From Chinchilla lanigera (Eukaryota > Chordata > Mammalia > Rodentia > Chinchillidae), in the NCBI RefSeq assembly GCF_000276665.1, contig NW_004955476.1, positions 9,717,051-9,781,050 of the forward strand: DNA of 64,000 nucleotides, read 5' to 3'. The translations under genes were made by a program, and so were the position numbers. This document shows, piece by piece, positions 47,001-59,000 of the stretch. Under the pieces are notes generated by a model, which was not told where the DNA came from, ran no database searches, and saw nothing but the letters and a program-made list of their open reading frames with translations. The first letter of the stretch is position 1; each line of letters opens with the position of its first letter.

Positions 47001-50000
47001 TGTGGGTGACACTCCTAGAGGTTGGTGCCCTGCTGATGTGTGTGAAGCAGTCAAAGGATTTCTAAAATTGTACCATTAATTACCGAGTATCTGAACCAAC
47101 CACACCGACGTGTCAGTGAAATGTGAATATGGCTATTTGCATGTTTTATGGTAAAAACTTGAAAAAATAGAAAGAACTATTCCATATTCCAAAGAAATTC
47201 CTAACTTTTTACATGAAAATATATTCTGCAAAATATTGGATAAAACTTTCAGAATAGGCTCTGGTTGAAAGTTCTGGATAAACAGTATCGAGAGGTTCCC
47301 ACTTGGAGTGGAAAAATCGTCTGCTGTCACTCAGACTCTTTTTCAGTGGAAAGTCTCTGATTGTGACCTTTCCTCAGCTGCTGACTGTTGAGCTTGCTGA
47401 TGCTTCAGAAGAACTGAGGCGGAGGGGAGCTCTGGAGACAAGGAAGCAGGGAAGGCCCGCGAGTCCTGCGGAGCGCGTTTGCAGGAGCCGTTGATCTCGA
47501 GTTGGTGCAGAAAGTGTTTCTCACCAGGGAGCGTACAGAAATTGCTGCACGTTGAAGAACACTGCTAGGAGATTCTTAGAATTACAAGTCTCACATGAGA
47601 AAGAGTCTTTAATGGGTTTGTTTATGTACAAGTTTCATTGTGTTTTTGTAAGCTGATAAGTCTAGCCTAGAATGACCTGTTTGCAATTAAAGTGTGTGTG
47701 GGGCTGGACGAGAAAGTCCCAGGATGGACGAGAAAGCGGTGTGTACCATCGCACCATCCGGGCTCTCGTCTCGGCTTGCCCACCCGGCTCCCGCTCACCC
47801 GCCCTCTGGTTTTGATTTGCAGTATCACCCGGACAAGCAGAGCACAGCCGCGCTGGAGGAGCTGGAGGAGCGACGGCAGAGGTTCCTCGAGGTGGGTCAG
47901 GCCTGGAAGGTTCTGGGGAACGAACAGTCGAGGAAAGAGTACGACCTGCAGCGGCATGGTAGGTGTGTGGGCCCGGATGTTACCGGCCTCTCGGCCACGG
48001 GCTTGGGAGGCGGCGGGCTGGGCTGCGGCCCGTGGGGGCTAAAGGAGGCGCTGGCAGCGAGCTCTCAGCGGCCGTGCAGCTCCTTCCCATGGCTGAGGAT
48101 GTGTAGTCTGCCCCATTTCCAGCCCTTCTGGAAGCCGCGATGCAGAGCACCGGCCTCTCTAGCGAAGGAAGGGCGCTCCCCGCCTGGCTGCCACCCCTGG
48201 CACCCGGGGCCGCTCCTGCCCAGTGCCCAGGGTGGTCCTGTCGCTGCGCTGCTCAGGCGTCTGAACAGAGCTCCCGACCACAGTGACAAGCTGTTCTGAG
48301 GAAGCCGGGAGGAATGTAGGTCAGGTTTGTCAGCGGGCTGGGGCCACACGATGTGATAGGCTGTTTTTCAGCGCTGTCCTTGGGACGGGAATCCCTGGCC
48401 TTGTGTGGGGCCCTGTGCCGTGAGTCTCATGCTGATGGGCAGTCAGTCTCCGCAGGGAGGGGCGGCCCTGTCGCTGAGGAGGTGACCCCTGCAGCCTACA
48501 TGGGGGCCGTCCAGCCTGCTGCCCAGTCCATTCGCTGATCGGAAGCTCCTGCTGCGAAGTTAGGGCCACTGATTGGAGTGGTGAAGCTTCAGGTTGCGCG
48601 CAGCATCGCAGGATAGCACTAGGTCTGTGTGGAGAACACCCTGCACACTCTCAGAGGAAGAGGTGCATACCTTGCTGCTTTTCCCGTAATACCTTTGTGT
48701 GAAAAGATGCAGGAAGTGCTTCATGTGCTGGAGTATTTGATGTTAATAGTGATTCATTCATAGCACCAGTCAGCTTAAGGGTCTTTTACTTTGGGAAAGG
48801 CTGATGATGTTTTTAAATAAATTTGAAGACCCTACTAAGTGTCCCTTTTCAGGTGTTCACGTTGATTTTCAAGTATGGCTTGCATAGGGCCTTCTGCTTG
48901 GTGTTTGTTCCTCTGGGAAGAGAATGTAGAGATGCTTTTCTTGGTGGACATGCTCTATTATAGATACATCCTTTAAACTGGGTTCACAAAAAATAAAAAT
49001 AAGCTGGGTTCCCAGGATGCAGCTTCCCTGAGAGTGTCGACCCAAATGCCCAGGGGGCACTGTGAGAGTGAACCCGTAGAGCTCCGTGCATGGAGGCGAT
49101 GGTGCTCCTGTGCATTTGCACAGTGCCAGTCACTAGCTGGCTGTGGGTCATCTCCAGAGGTGCTGTCTGCACCTGAGGGGGCAGGGCGTGTGTTCCCACA
49201 GTCCGGCTGTGTTTCTGCCACTCCACGGCCTGTGTGCGTGAAGACCGAGTCAGTGACTCTCACGAGACGTGGGAGTGTGCTGTCCAAAAAAGAGCAGCAG
49301 GGAGTGATCGCAGATCATAGATGTTCCTTCTCAATGAGGTGATACGTGGAGTGGACCCGTAATGAACAGACCTAGGAATCTGGCCTTCATCTGAGCAAAG
49401 ACTCCAGGAAGGCAGGGTTAAGAGATACTAGAAATCCAAGTACTATAGTTAACATATGCAAAAAAGGGCTTGGGGTTGAGTTAACTGAGCTTTGAGTGCT
49501 TAGCTTTAAGCTTTTTCCTCCTCTTCTGAGGACTGGATCCAGACCTGATTTATATCCCCAACATTTTTTAGGCTGTATTTTGAGACAGGGTCTCACTATG
49601 TTGCCCAGGCTGGCCTCCTGCTTCAGCCTCCCAATTAGTAGCTGGGATTGCAGGCATGCATCACAGGGTGTTGATGGGATCGCAGTGAAGTCCAGCCGAG
49701 CCATAGGCAGTGAGAGGTGGTTCAGGAGATGCTTCACGATGTGGGTAAACAGCCTGGACTACCATACTAGCTGTTTGCTTTGCAGGTGTTTTCAAGTGGG
49801 TTGGTACTGAATTGAGTCGTTCTAAAATGAAAGGCCCTGAAAGTACAGCTCTTCACGATGTTTCAGTGCCTTCTGTCTGAGTTTAAACATGTCCTGCCTC
49901 CTTGAGGCCCAGAGTGATGAGAGTTCTCTTGGCATTCTAAGTGGAGATTGGCCTTCCCAAAATAGAACAGCAGGGCTGAGGTCTTCCACACCAGAGCTGC

Positions 50001-53000
50001 TTTCAGAGCTCTCCTCATCAACCTCCGTCACATTGTTCTTTTGAATACTGATACTGATTTTATTTTGTGACTCATTTTAAATAAACGGCTCCTCAAAAAA
50101 GAAGTGAACTTGAGCTTACAGCAGTGAGGGTGTAGAGCTGAGAGCAGGCGGAGCTCTGAGAGTGGTGGTTTGTTACGAAGCAGGCAAGGCTGCAGAGAGA
50201 GAATTGCCGTAACCAGGTCAGAGCACTCTTTCTGGGTCGCCCGGGATATGGACCTTGTTACAGGGAGCTGTGTCTGTGTGTGGTGACAGCTCCTCGGGAA
50301 ACTACCTTTTCATGGGGTGTGCTTCAGGTGTCTTTGCTCCCTGGCTGCCGGGAACTTGCCATCTAAAATAAAATCGAGCTCTCTTATACTGGGAAGAAGG
50401 CAGGCAACGCTTTACTGGCGGCTCTTGAACCCTTTCTCGTATTTCACGGCTCATGTTGGAGCCCTGCTCCGAGGAAAGCCTCACAGTATTGCCCCTCGCT
50501 ATGGAATTATCCAGAAGAGAATTGAAAGGAGTGCTTGACGTCTGTATTCCTTTGCTTCTCAAAAGAAATATTCAAATGGGTTATTTCTAACAGGACATAA
50601 TAGTCTGGGCTAGATCACCTTAGGTAAAATACATATTTTTTTCTCTCTCGGCAGTGCTAGCCAGGCTAGAGAAAAGCAGCTGTAAGAGGAGGATGCGTAA
50701 TACCAGTTCCCAGAGAGCATGATTTTGAAGGTGGTGCTGACTAGTGGATCAAATCAGTTAGCTCTGTTGGCACACTGACCTTACTGTTTCTAAGGCTGCG
50801 GCCAGGGTGCCCGAAAAACACATAGCTATGCAGGGTAGGCTCTGCACTTTCGTGGAGGAGTGCTGCGGAAACCTGTGGGGCTTAGCGCATGTTCACGTGC
50901 ACAGCGTCCGTGGGGTGGCTTGTGCCTCTGTGAACCTTGCGAGGACTTTCCTCATGTACTGAGCATGTTCCAGCACGTCACAAGTGTGCCATGGAATATA
51001 CCGGATCGGGAGTCCGTGGCTTGTCGTGTGCGCTCACACAGATCTCCGGACATCTCGGTGGCTCCAACAGCTGACGAGTTACAGCACCTCTGCGACCTCA
51101 AGAGGAGCGATCCTTCATGCAGTAACCAGACTGAACTATGAGCAGGAGCGGACTGAGCTCGAAACCCTTGCCAGTGTTGCTGCATGTGGTCCTCCGGGGC
51201 GGAGTCACCCTACTGAGGTCGGACTCCCCTTTCTAACGACGACACCACAGCAGCCTTGTCTAGGGCCTTGGACAGGCCCTCGGGAGGGCGTGGCCTTTGC
51301 CCACTCCCGCCACCCCTGTGGTGCATTGTAGAAGCCACCGCACCTGTATTGGGGTGCGTATCTGACAGCAGAAGACGGGTAATCTCAGGCACCTGAGGAC
51401 CCACCGCCATTCAGTGTATCATTGCTTAAGCTCATAATTAGGATTCTCCCTGAAAAGAGTCTTAAAGACCAATTACTCCAGAAGGGCAAATAATCTACTT
51501 TGAAATGTAGATAATATGGATAAGAGTGGTGACTTTAGGTGAGGTGACAATTACGTAAATTATGTCCTAAAACTGACCCTTGAAAACACTTGAATTAGTT
51601 AGATTAGGGTTTCCTTTTATGGTCATATTAGTATTTCCATTTGATTTTTAGGAATTTCAAAATTGGCTGTAAAAATTCGCTTGAGGTAAAAACTTGAAGA
51701 TAAGCATCAGGGGGTCTGTTTTTTTTTTTTGGTGACTGTTTTCTGGGGAAGGCAAGTATGTGAAATGATGCAGAAAATCCATGTCGACAGTTGGGGACTG
51801 GCGTCATGAGAGGGAGAAGAAAGTACACAGAGAAAACTTTCCGTGAGCTGCCCCGCCCCGCCTTATTTGTCAGAAGGCGATGCTGCTGGCATTACTTTAC
51901 TTTGACTACTTATATGCCGATAACTTTTTGTATGACAGGTCATTTTTCATTAATTTTGAATAGAGATTTGGCTTGTTTCGGACACCTGTGGCAAGATGCA
52001 GTGTACACGGACAGAGTCCTGGGTGTCGCTCAGTAATGGAGCCAGCCTGTAGGGTCCCAGGACCGGGGCTGTTTGCGCCGTCCCCTCTTTCCCAGTGTCT
52101 GCTGGTCGCTTGACCCATTTGAAATCAGAGGGTGCAGAACAAGAACGGGTCCCTCTTCTCCCTCAGCCTTGAAACCTGGGGTTCCCAGGTGGTGCTGGCC
52201 CCTTCTGCTTGGTTCGGTCGCCGCAGCCGGCCGGCCGCGCTCGCTGAGGAGTGCTCCTTGCTGGCTTCTGTGCGCCCCTCTCCGTGGCTGCTCTGCGGAG
52301 GGTCTCCCTGCCCGCACTGCCCCGGGGAGAGCAGCTTTAGCGTTGTCCCCGTGCAGACCTAAAGTGATCCTCGGCACTGCCCAGACACCGTCCCGTCCCG
52401 CCTCTCGCCGGCACATCCTGTTCTCCGCCTGCCCCTTGCCGGCCTTCGCTTCTGATCTGACCCGCGGGGTTCATTATTGTGCACTTGCTGTGATTCCTGC
52501 CTTTGGGTTCTGTGTTTGATATGTAAGAGTGGCTGGAAAATTATATAGACTGTGACTTGGATAGTAACAGGTCAGTTTTAATGAGCCCAACAGTGGCAGA
52601 GAGCATCAGACTTCATAACACGGTTGCAGGTCCAGGCAGGGCCGAGGGCCGTTGCCCCTGTTCTGCGGAACTTGAGGCCTCCCTGTCCCAGTGACAGCGA
52701 GCGTGGACTGCTCCCTGACCCCTGCGCAGTGCAGGGCGCCGGCCAGCAGGCAGCGGAGGTAGTCGGATCCGCACGGCCGCCCGTGCGCTCTCCCACTGCC
52801 CTGTGAGGGCGACACTGGCGTGTGCTGCCCAGAGAGCGAGAGGCTCTGAGCAAGGTCCCGTCACTGGGCGCCGAGGCGGACCCAGGCGCACTAGCTGTGC
52901 ACAGATTTAAATGACTTGATTTTTGGATGGCAGGGTGTGTGTTAGACCGGGAGGACATAGTGTACCTGCAAGGTCCACGGACACGTGTCTTTAAAAGACA

Positions 53001-56000
53001 AACTTGCGGCATTCACAGTGGCATAAAAACAAGAAACAGTGGAGCAGTTGCTAAATGAGAGCGTTTTGGGGACAGTGGTGCTCACTTGTGACACTGCCAC
53101 GCATGAACGATGTGGGCGGAGCTGCGGACGGACTTGCTCTTTGGGCCATTGTCTGAGTGAAAGAGACTTTCAATGAGCGAAGTTAAACTCTCGTAGCTTT
53201 TTGTTGTTAGTTATTTTGTATTTTAATTTTTAAAAAATTGTAGCTCCAGTTAGAAAAAGTTTCCTGGGATTAGAGCTGTAATTATTTAGACATTAAGTGG
53301 AGTTGTTTTAGAAGTTTTACTGTCATTAGGAGGAAGTTGAAAAAGACTGGAATTCCATTGTCCCGTAAGAAGTGAGAAATATTTATTGATTCCCAAATGG
53401 AGCTGAAAAAGCCTTTCCTCTTTCAGAAAGTGGTGAATGACCCAGCGAGAGCTCTGGTAAGCTTTACTGAGCCAAGCTGCTAATAGTTATTTAATGTTAT
53501 TCTTCAGTGCGAAAGAATCTCCCGAGAGTTCCCTTTTAATCTCTTTGAACTGCAGGCTCATAAACCTCTCTGATGAGTCCTGCCAGTATTTTCTTGGATC
53601 CCACTGTGGAGACAATGGAGCCCCGGAATTCTTTGCCCTCTTGTTGTCAGACAAATCCAATGGAACACGGGTCACAAGGGCCGACGCTTCTGAGGGTTGA
53701 AAGATTCCTTTTCAAGTAGCCACATAAATTATTTGATTTTATCACTATATTCTCAGAGCCTCTCACTGTGATGCACTGCTTTCTCCTGGAAGAGTGGATT
53801 CGGTAGCTCTCATGTGCTTGTTTGGCTGTGTGCGCTCTGCACGGCACAGGGTGTAGACAGACTTCCCGCTCCCAGGTGTCTTAGAGAAAGTGGCCCCATC
53901 TGCCTCCAGGGAATCCACCTGCAATGCCATTGGGCCGCTATGACCAGGCGGGGCCTTGCTTTCCCAGTGGCTGTGGATTTTCTTTTTTATACATAGTGAT
54001 TACCGGTCTGTAGCAGAGAGTCCATATTTAAAGACTTGGACCTGGTCCTTTAATTAAATCACTGAGTTTGTTTTCTCAACAGTTTTAGTAGTGTCCTGTT
54101 AACTCTGAGGTAAGATGCACATTCTGGACACCTGTTAAAGTGTTCCGTTGGAATGAGCAAAATTATCAAATGTAATCCTATAAAAGGAAAAGAACTTGTC
54201 TGTTTTAAAGATGCCACGCCTGATTAGTAGATAATTACCAAAGCTAATTACAGCATTCCTTCAGTGGATAGGAAAAAATTACGTTTTTAATTATAATCAC
54301 AATGGTAGACAAGCAGTGATCATTGTTTAAAAAGAAAAACCACCAAACACTGATCTGTTTGTGCTCCTTTCCTGTTGGAGGGCTGGGGTGGGGGTAGGCC
54401 TGCTGTGCCACCCTGAGACACCTGCCCGTCACAAAGGGTCCCGGCCGTCCCCCGCTGCCCACATTCGGTCAGCTCTTTAAGGCCGCCCTGCTCAGTGTGC
54501 CGTTCTCCAGGTCCAGCTTCCCCTGGGCTAATCACTGCCACTGGGTTTTAGAAGAGGCTAGAGTACCATCCTTCAGAGAATACTTGTTTTCCTACGGGAG
54601 CTTTCTGTAACTTTTCTTATTTCTATTTAAAGACGTAGTCATTAGTCTTAGTCCTCACTTTAAAGCTTTGTGGAAATCAAGCGCACACGTGGAGAAGCGC
54701 AGGAACCCAAGGATGCGCGTGGTGGGCACTTGCTCAAGTGTGCACACTCCCTCCTGCCCCAGCACCCTGGGGACTCTCACCTGGCAGAGTTCGTAAGCGC
54801 AGCATAGGTTGCTTCTAAATGTCACACACTGATTTGTAAAACTAGAAGCTCGGGCTGTGTGCACTAGGTGTTGAATAATCAGGTATCAATTACAGATGTT
54901 CAGATAAACTGCAGAATGCTAATGTTTTAATGTATTCTTTGAACTCTGACCTTTGGCAAGGTACTGACCACTTTGTGTTCTGGTTTACCGTGATCTGTGG
55001 TCTGTGTGCTTTATGCTAATGGTAGCTACTCTAAAGTTGTTGTGCATCCAGTTAGAGAAATAAGATAATAAAATAGAAAAGCCACTTTCTGAGTGGCTGG
55101 AACACTGGAGGAGGTTGCACAGGAGCAAAACACTAACTGTGAAGAATCCCCGTCAGTTCGCAGTAGAGCAGGAGGATGATTTGCAGGGCACTTGTATTTG
55201 TTTTTGTTTTTTTGGCAGTTGTGTTTGTAAGTGGCCTCTCTCTTAGTGTTTGGAAATAAACATGGCATAGTGAGCGCCTGAGTGGGCTGTCTCCATGCAG
55301 TTCTGTACTGCAAGTGTCCAGGACCGTCAGGGTGAGAGCTGACTTCTCTTGTCACTGTCACTGCGTGCTCTGCTTTGCTTTAACGGGCTTCACTGTTGGC
55401 AGAGATGTCCAAGATGCGTACCCTGGAAGAGGCAGCTTGGTTGTGAATTAGTGAGTCCTGTTTTTTTGTCTGTTTGTTTTACCCTAAGTGGACTTTTGTA
55501 AGCGTCAGTGGCCCCTTCAGATCTACATGAGCATCTCATTTCCCCATTCTAGCCAACCACCTCAGGCCTTGTAAGAAGTGACAACGTGTGCTTGCTGTAG
55601 CATGGCAGTGAGGTGGCTCTGTTCAGGAATGCCCAAGCATGCTGATGCCTGAAGCTGCTGCACAGACCCTCCATTGTCACACCCAGGCCACTGCACAGGT
55701 CCAGTCCGTGTCTTTGGATCTGGGGGACAGTTGAAGGGACTGCTGGTATGCAGTAAATACGAAGTCGTATAATATTGGCAGTACCTTAATAGCATACCAT
55801 GGTGAGTTCAAAATATTGTATAATCTTCACATCTATTTTAAAATTATGTAACTCACCAATAAATGTTGAACAGGCAGTTATTAAATATAATTAAATTGCA
55901 GGCATTCACACAAGGGAACAAAGGGAGGCATTCTCAGGAAGTGAACAAGAGACTAGCGAGACAGCTCAAGAAAATTCCACCAGAGTAGAGGCGGGATTTT

Positions 56001-59000
56001 AATAGCTTTTATTTTTAAGCCTTGAGTTCTAGAACAATACAAGCATCTAGAAAACAGACCATGCCTTTAAAAACAGTGACAACTGCTTCCCAGCCAGAGT
56101 GGCTTTCTCCGTCCCAAGACACAGTTGTCTAAAGCAGGAGGTACACGCTTCTCCTGCCCGGGCCACAGCGGACTGTAGTTAGTTGGATGCCAGGCGCCTT
56201 TGGAACTGCCGTGTCAGGGAAGACTCTCCCTCACAAATGCTCCGGCATCGGCACACTGCTGTTGTGGTGTAGGCTTGCAGCACTAACTTCTCCCTGGAAG
56301 TGACCTAGACCTTGTGACAGTTAGGTCCCCAGCAGCCCTTTCCATGGGGCAGTGCCAGCTCTTCCCAGCAGCTGGCCACTGGCATGCCCACCTGCCTCTC
56401 CTCCACAGGCTGGACCTGCACAAAAACCTTTCTCTATTTAGAAGGCCACCAGTCCCATCGTTAGGACCCAGTGCTATGACATCCTTTCCAGCCTTCCTAA
56501 CAGTTCGTCTCCAAGCAGCGCCTGGGGCCAGCACATCAGTGCTGGAACTTTGGGTCACAGCCTTCCGCTCCTGAAGTAAATAAGGAGGAGGTGACTCCTG
56601 TCTCTTCCTCAGCTTCAGATGGCTGTTGTGACCCAGCGCCACACTGCCCTCCTTGTGAGACGTAATTTATCTGACATCTCTCTAGTGTCCCACAAAGTAG
56701 AAGTTACTGGCAGATTACAAAAAATCACCCAACGGGACAGACTTTGACTGTTCTAGACTTTTTAACCTTTACACTCCTGTCAGGATCACCATGCTGGCGC
56801 GGCCCCCTCTGGCCCTTCATGGCGAAGTATCAAAATTACGCATCTTGCTTTCTGTTTTACAGAAGATGAGCTCAGAAGTATGGGACCAGTACATGCACAA
56901 GTGTATCTTGAAGAAATGTCTTGGAATGAAGGTTGGATTTTGTTTTTCTTTTGGTCTTATTTACAGTGTAGACAAATGTTAGAGATTTTTTAAAGAGAGG
57001 ATTAAAAAACCTCACAGAATGTTGGGAAATCTTGAAAAGGTAGTAGTAAATGGCTTTCCATACATAAAAGCTTTTGTTTCATTTGTTTTTGTTTAATTCT
57101 AAACTGCATTTATTGATGACCCCTCTGTATGACTCATTTCAAGTATTTTCTGTTCTAATTTTTTTTCTCCATTTGTTTGTACTACCTTTGATTTTGTATT
57201 TCTCTCTGTAATATGGTAAAGTCAAAGATAATGATTTTTTCCACTTATTTCTCTTCGTGTGCTGACTCTTGAGATGAATGCATAGTCGTATTTTGGTTGA
57301 TTTTCTTTTTATGTGAATCATAAACCGGGGCTTTTAATGTTACGGTCTTCTGCTGGGAAGCTTGATTTTTTTTTTTTTTTCCTCTTGTCTCTCTCCCTTT
57401 TTGATGATCTCTTAGGTAAAGGAAAGTCCCTTTATCATGAAGTCATGCTGTTTTCCCTTTTAAAGCTTTATTGAATCAGATTTAATTTTCACATTCCTCT
57501 GGTGTGCTCTAAGTTGCTCTGGGTTGACACTGCTGAATTAGGAAAACACCTTTCTAAATGGAAGCCATGGGTAGGTTGCTTCCTTGCTTCTCTGGTCAAA
57601 GGAAGAAAATCAAGGAAATCTATTTTGCAGAAGTTTTGTATACTCTTAACTCTGACTTTGTTATTCATCCTAAAGGCTTATAAATATTTTTAATGATTAT
57701 GGATGGCAGAAGGTACACAGAGCTATCCTTCTGAAACTGTTTACTTTTCTAATGGTAAATTCTTAACGTAGTTCTTTTAAAAAGTGGGTTACAAGCCACT
57801 TAGAAGGCAAATTGTGTTTTTCCTTACAGGGTCATTCTGCCCTCAACCACTCCAGTGGCATCCTAGAGTAGGAATTCTTGTTGCCAGTTGCATAATTGGA
57901 AACCTTGAGGATTTGTATGACCAGGGTTCCCAGTGGGGACGGTCGCCTCAGAGTCAGCAGGAGGAGCCCTGCCGGGGGGCCGACCAGAGGCAATGGGCTC
58001 GCACGGCTGACTGTGAAGGGACAGGAGAACGGGCCATTCCCAACAGAGTGGATTGCTTTCGATCCATTTTTGAAGTTAATTAATTAACAATACAATTTAA
58101 AATTTTTATTTAAGCATCTGTTCAGTCAGTAAACACACAGACTGTCTGATCTGAGTGAAAACACCAGCGTGCAGGAAACGTGCAGCAGGAAACATCCAGG
58201 TTTTCCGAAGCAGGGCTTTGTCCCTGGGCTCCCTGGGCCTCACCTCACGGTGGAGAGTGGAGGAGTCCGGGTCACAGCTGGCCAACAGCTCATTCCAACA
58301 GTGTGGAACATCTTTGATGCTTATTTAAATGAAGGGCTTTTATGATCGTAAAAGATGGAAATATCCTCGTCTTCAGAGAAAAAACCGAGCAACAGTTCTC
58401 GAAGCCATTATTCTTGCAGAAATGTTTAGAAACAAGTCTTCTAAGACTAAACGTTCGCAGTTGGAAAGAGCGAGCGCAGCATATGCAGTGAGATACCAAG
58501 CGGACAGATGGAACAGTGTATCCATCCCTTGGGGTTGTTTGCAGATGACTGGCAGGAGAGGCGGCGTCCAGAGGGGTGCGGCCGGGCTGCGCATGCGCAG
58601 AGGCCCCGGGGAGCAGCTTGTGCGGTTACACGAGGTTTCAGGACCTCGTGTTTACACGGACCGTTTTTTATGAAAATACCACTTTGTTAAGAGCTGGATG
58701 GCAGTAATGTAAGAAGAAATTTCCACAAGATGTGAATGCATAGTGAGCACTAACGTGGAATTCTGAGTGACAAAATCCACAGTAACCCGTGTGTGTATCA
58801 TTTACTAAGTACATGTCACCTCGGATTTCTTCTCAGTGTTCACTGAAGTGGTAAGACGACAAGAGGGAGAGAGTTAACCTAAGAAAATCAGTGGTTAGAA
58901 TATGTATTTTTAGACAATTTAACAGTAAAACAGTTCTTTGAAAATGTGCTAGCATGTGTGTTGGCCTAGACAGGAAGAGGTTTGTTTGCATTTCTATATT

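Larger units (their letters stand above)
26830..47822 (+). other. DNAJC24: DNAJC24 intron 2 (21 kb)
   Basis: Intron of 20,993 bp from GTGAGT to TTTGCAG. It holds MIR copies, a hAT-Charlie-type copy, ID and B1-ID SINEs, LTR fragments, an intragenic CpG island near 29.2-29.75 kb, a TG microsatellite at 35 kb and an old LINE-1 fragment near 46.4 kb. These are listed separately. The stretches between them (about 29.75-31.48, 33.5-35.0, 36.25-38.2, 40.6-42.95, 43.45-45.2 and 46.7-47.8 kb) are mostly AT-rich single-copy-looking sequence in which I see no exon or family I can name. Confidence 0.85.
47959..56862 (+). other. DNAJC24: DNAJC24 intron 3
   Basis: Intron of 8,904 bp from GTAGGT to TTTTACAG. 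It contains a B1-type SINE at 49.57 kb and a GC- and CpG-rich stretch at about 52.06-52.9 kb. Open frames such as 52073-52519 look like products of GC richness and resemble nothing I know. Elsewhere (about 48.0-49.5, 49.7-52.0, 53.0-56.8 kb) no gene or classifiable repeat was seen. Confidence 0.85.

Noticed and set aside
47694..48299. 201-codon plus-strand open frame over DNAJC24 exon 3
   Set aside because: Only the central 45 codons are the real exon. Reading runs through the splice sites into intron on both sides.
57784..58083. Possible alternative exon after TTCCTTACAG at about 57830
   Set aside because: The acceptor looks good, but no donor or conserved peptide supports it, and the known gene structure does not need it.
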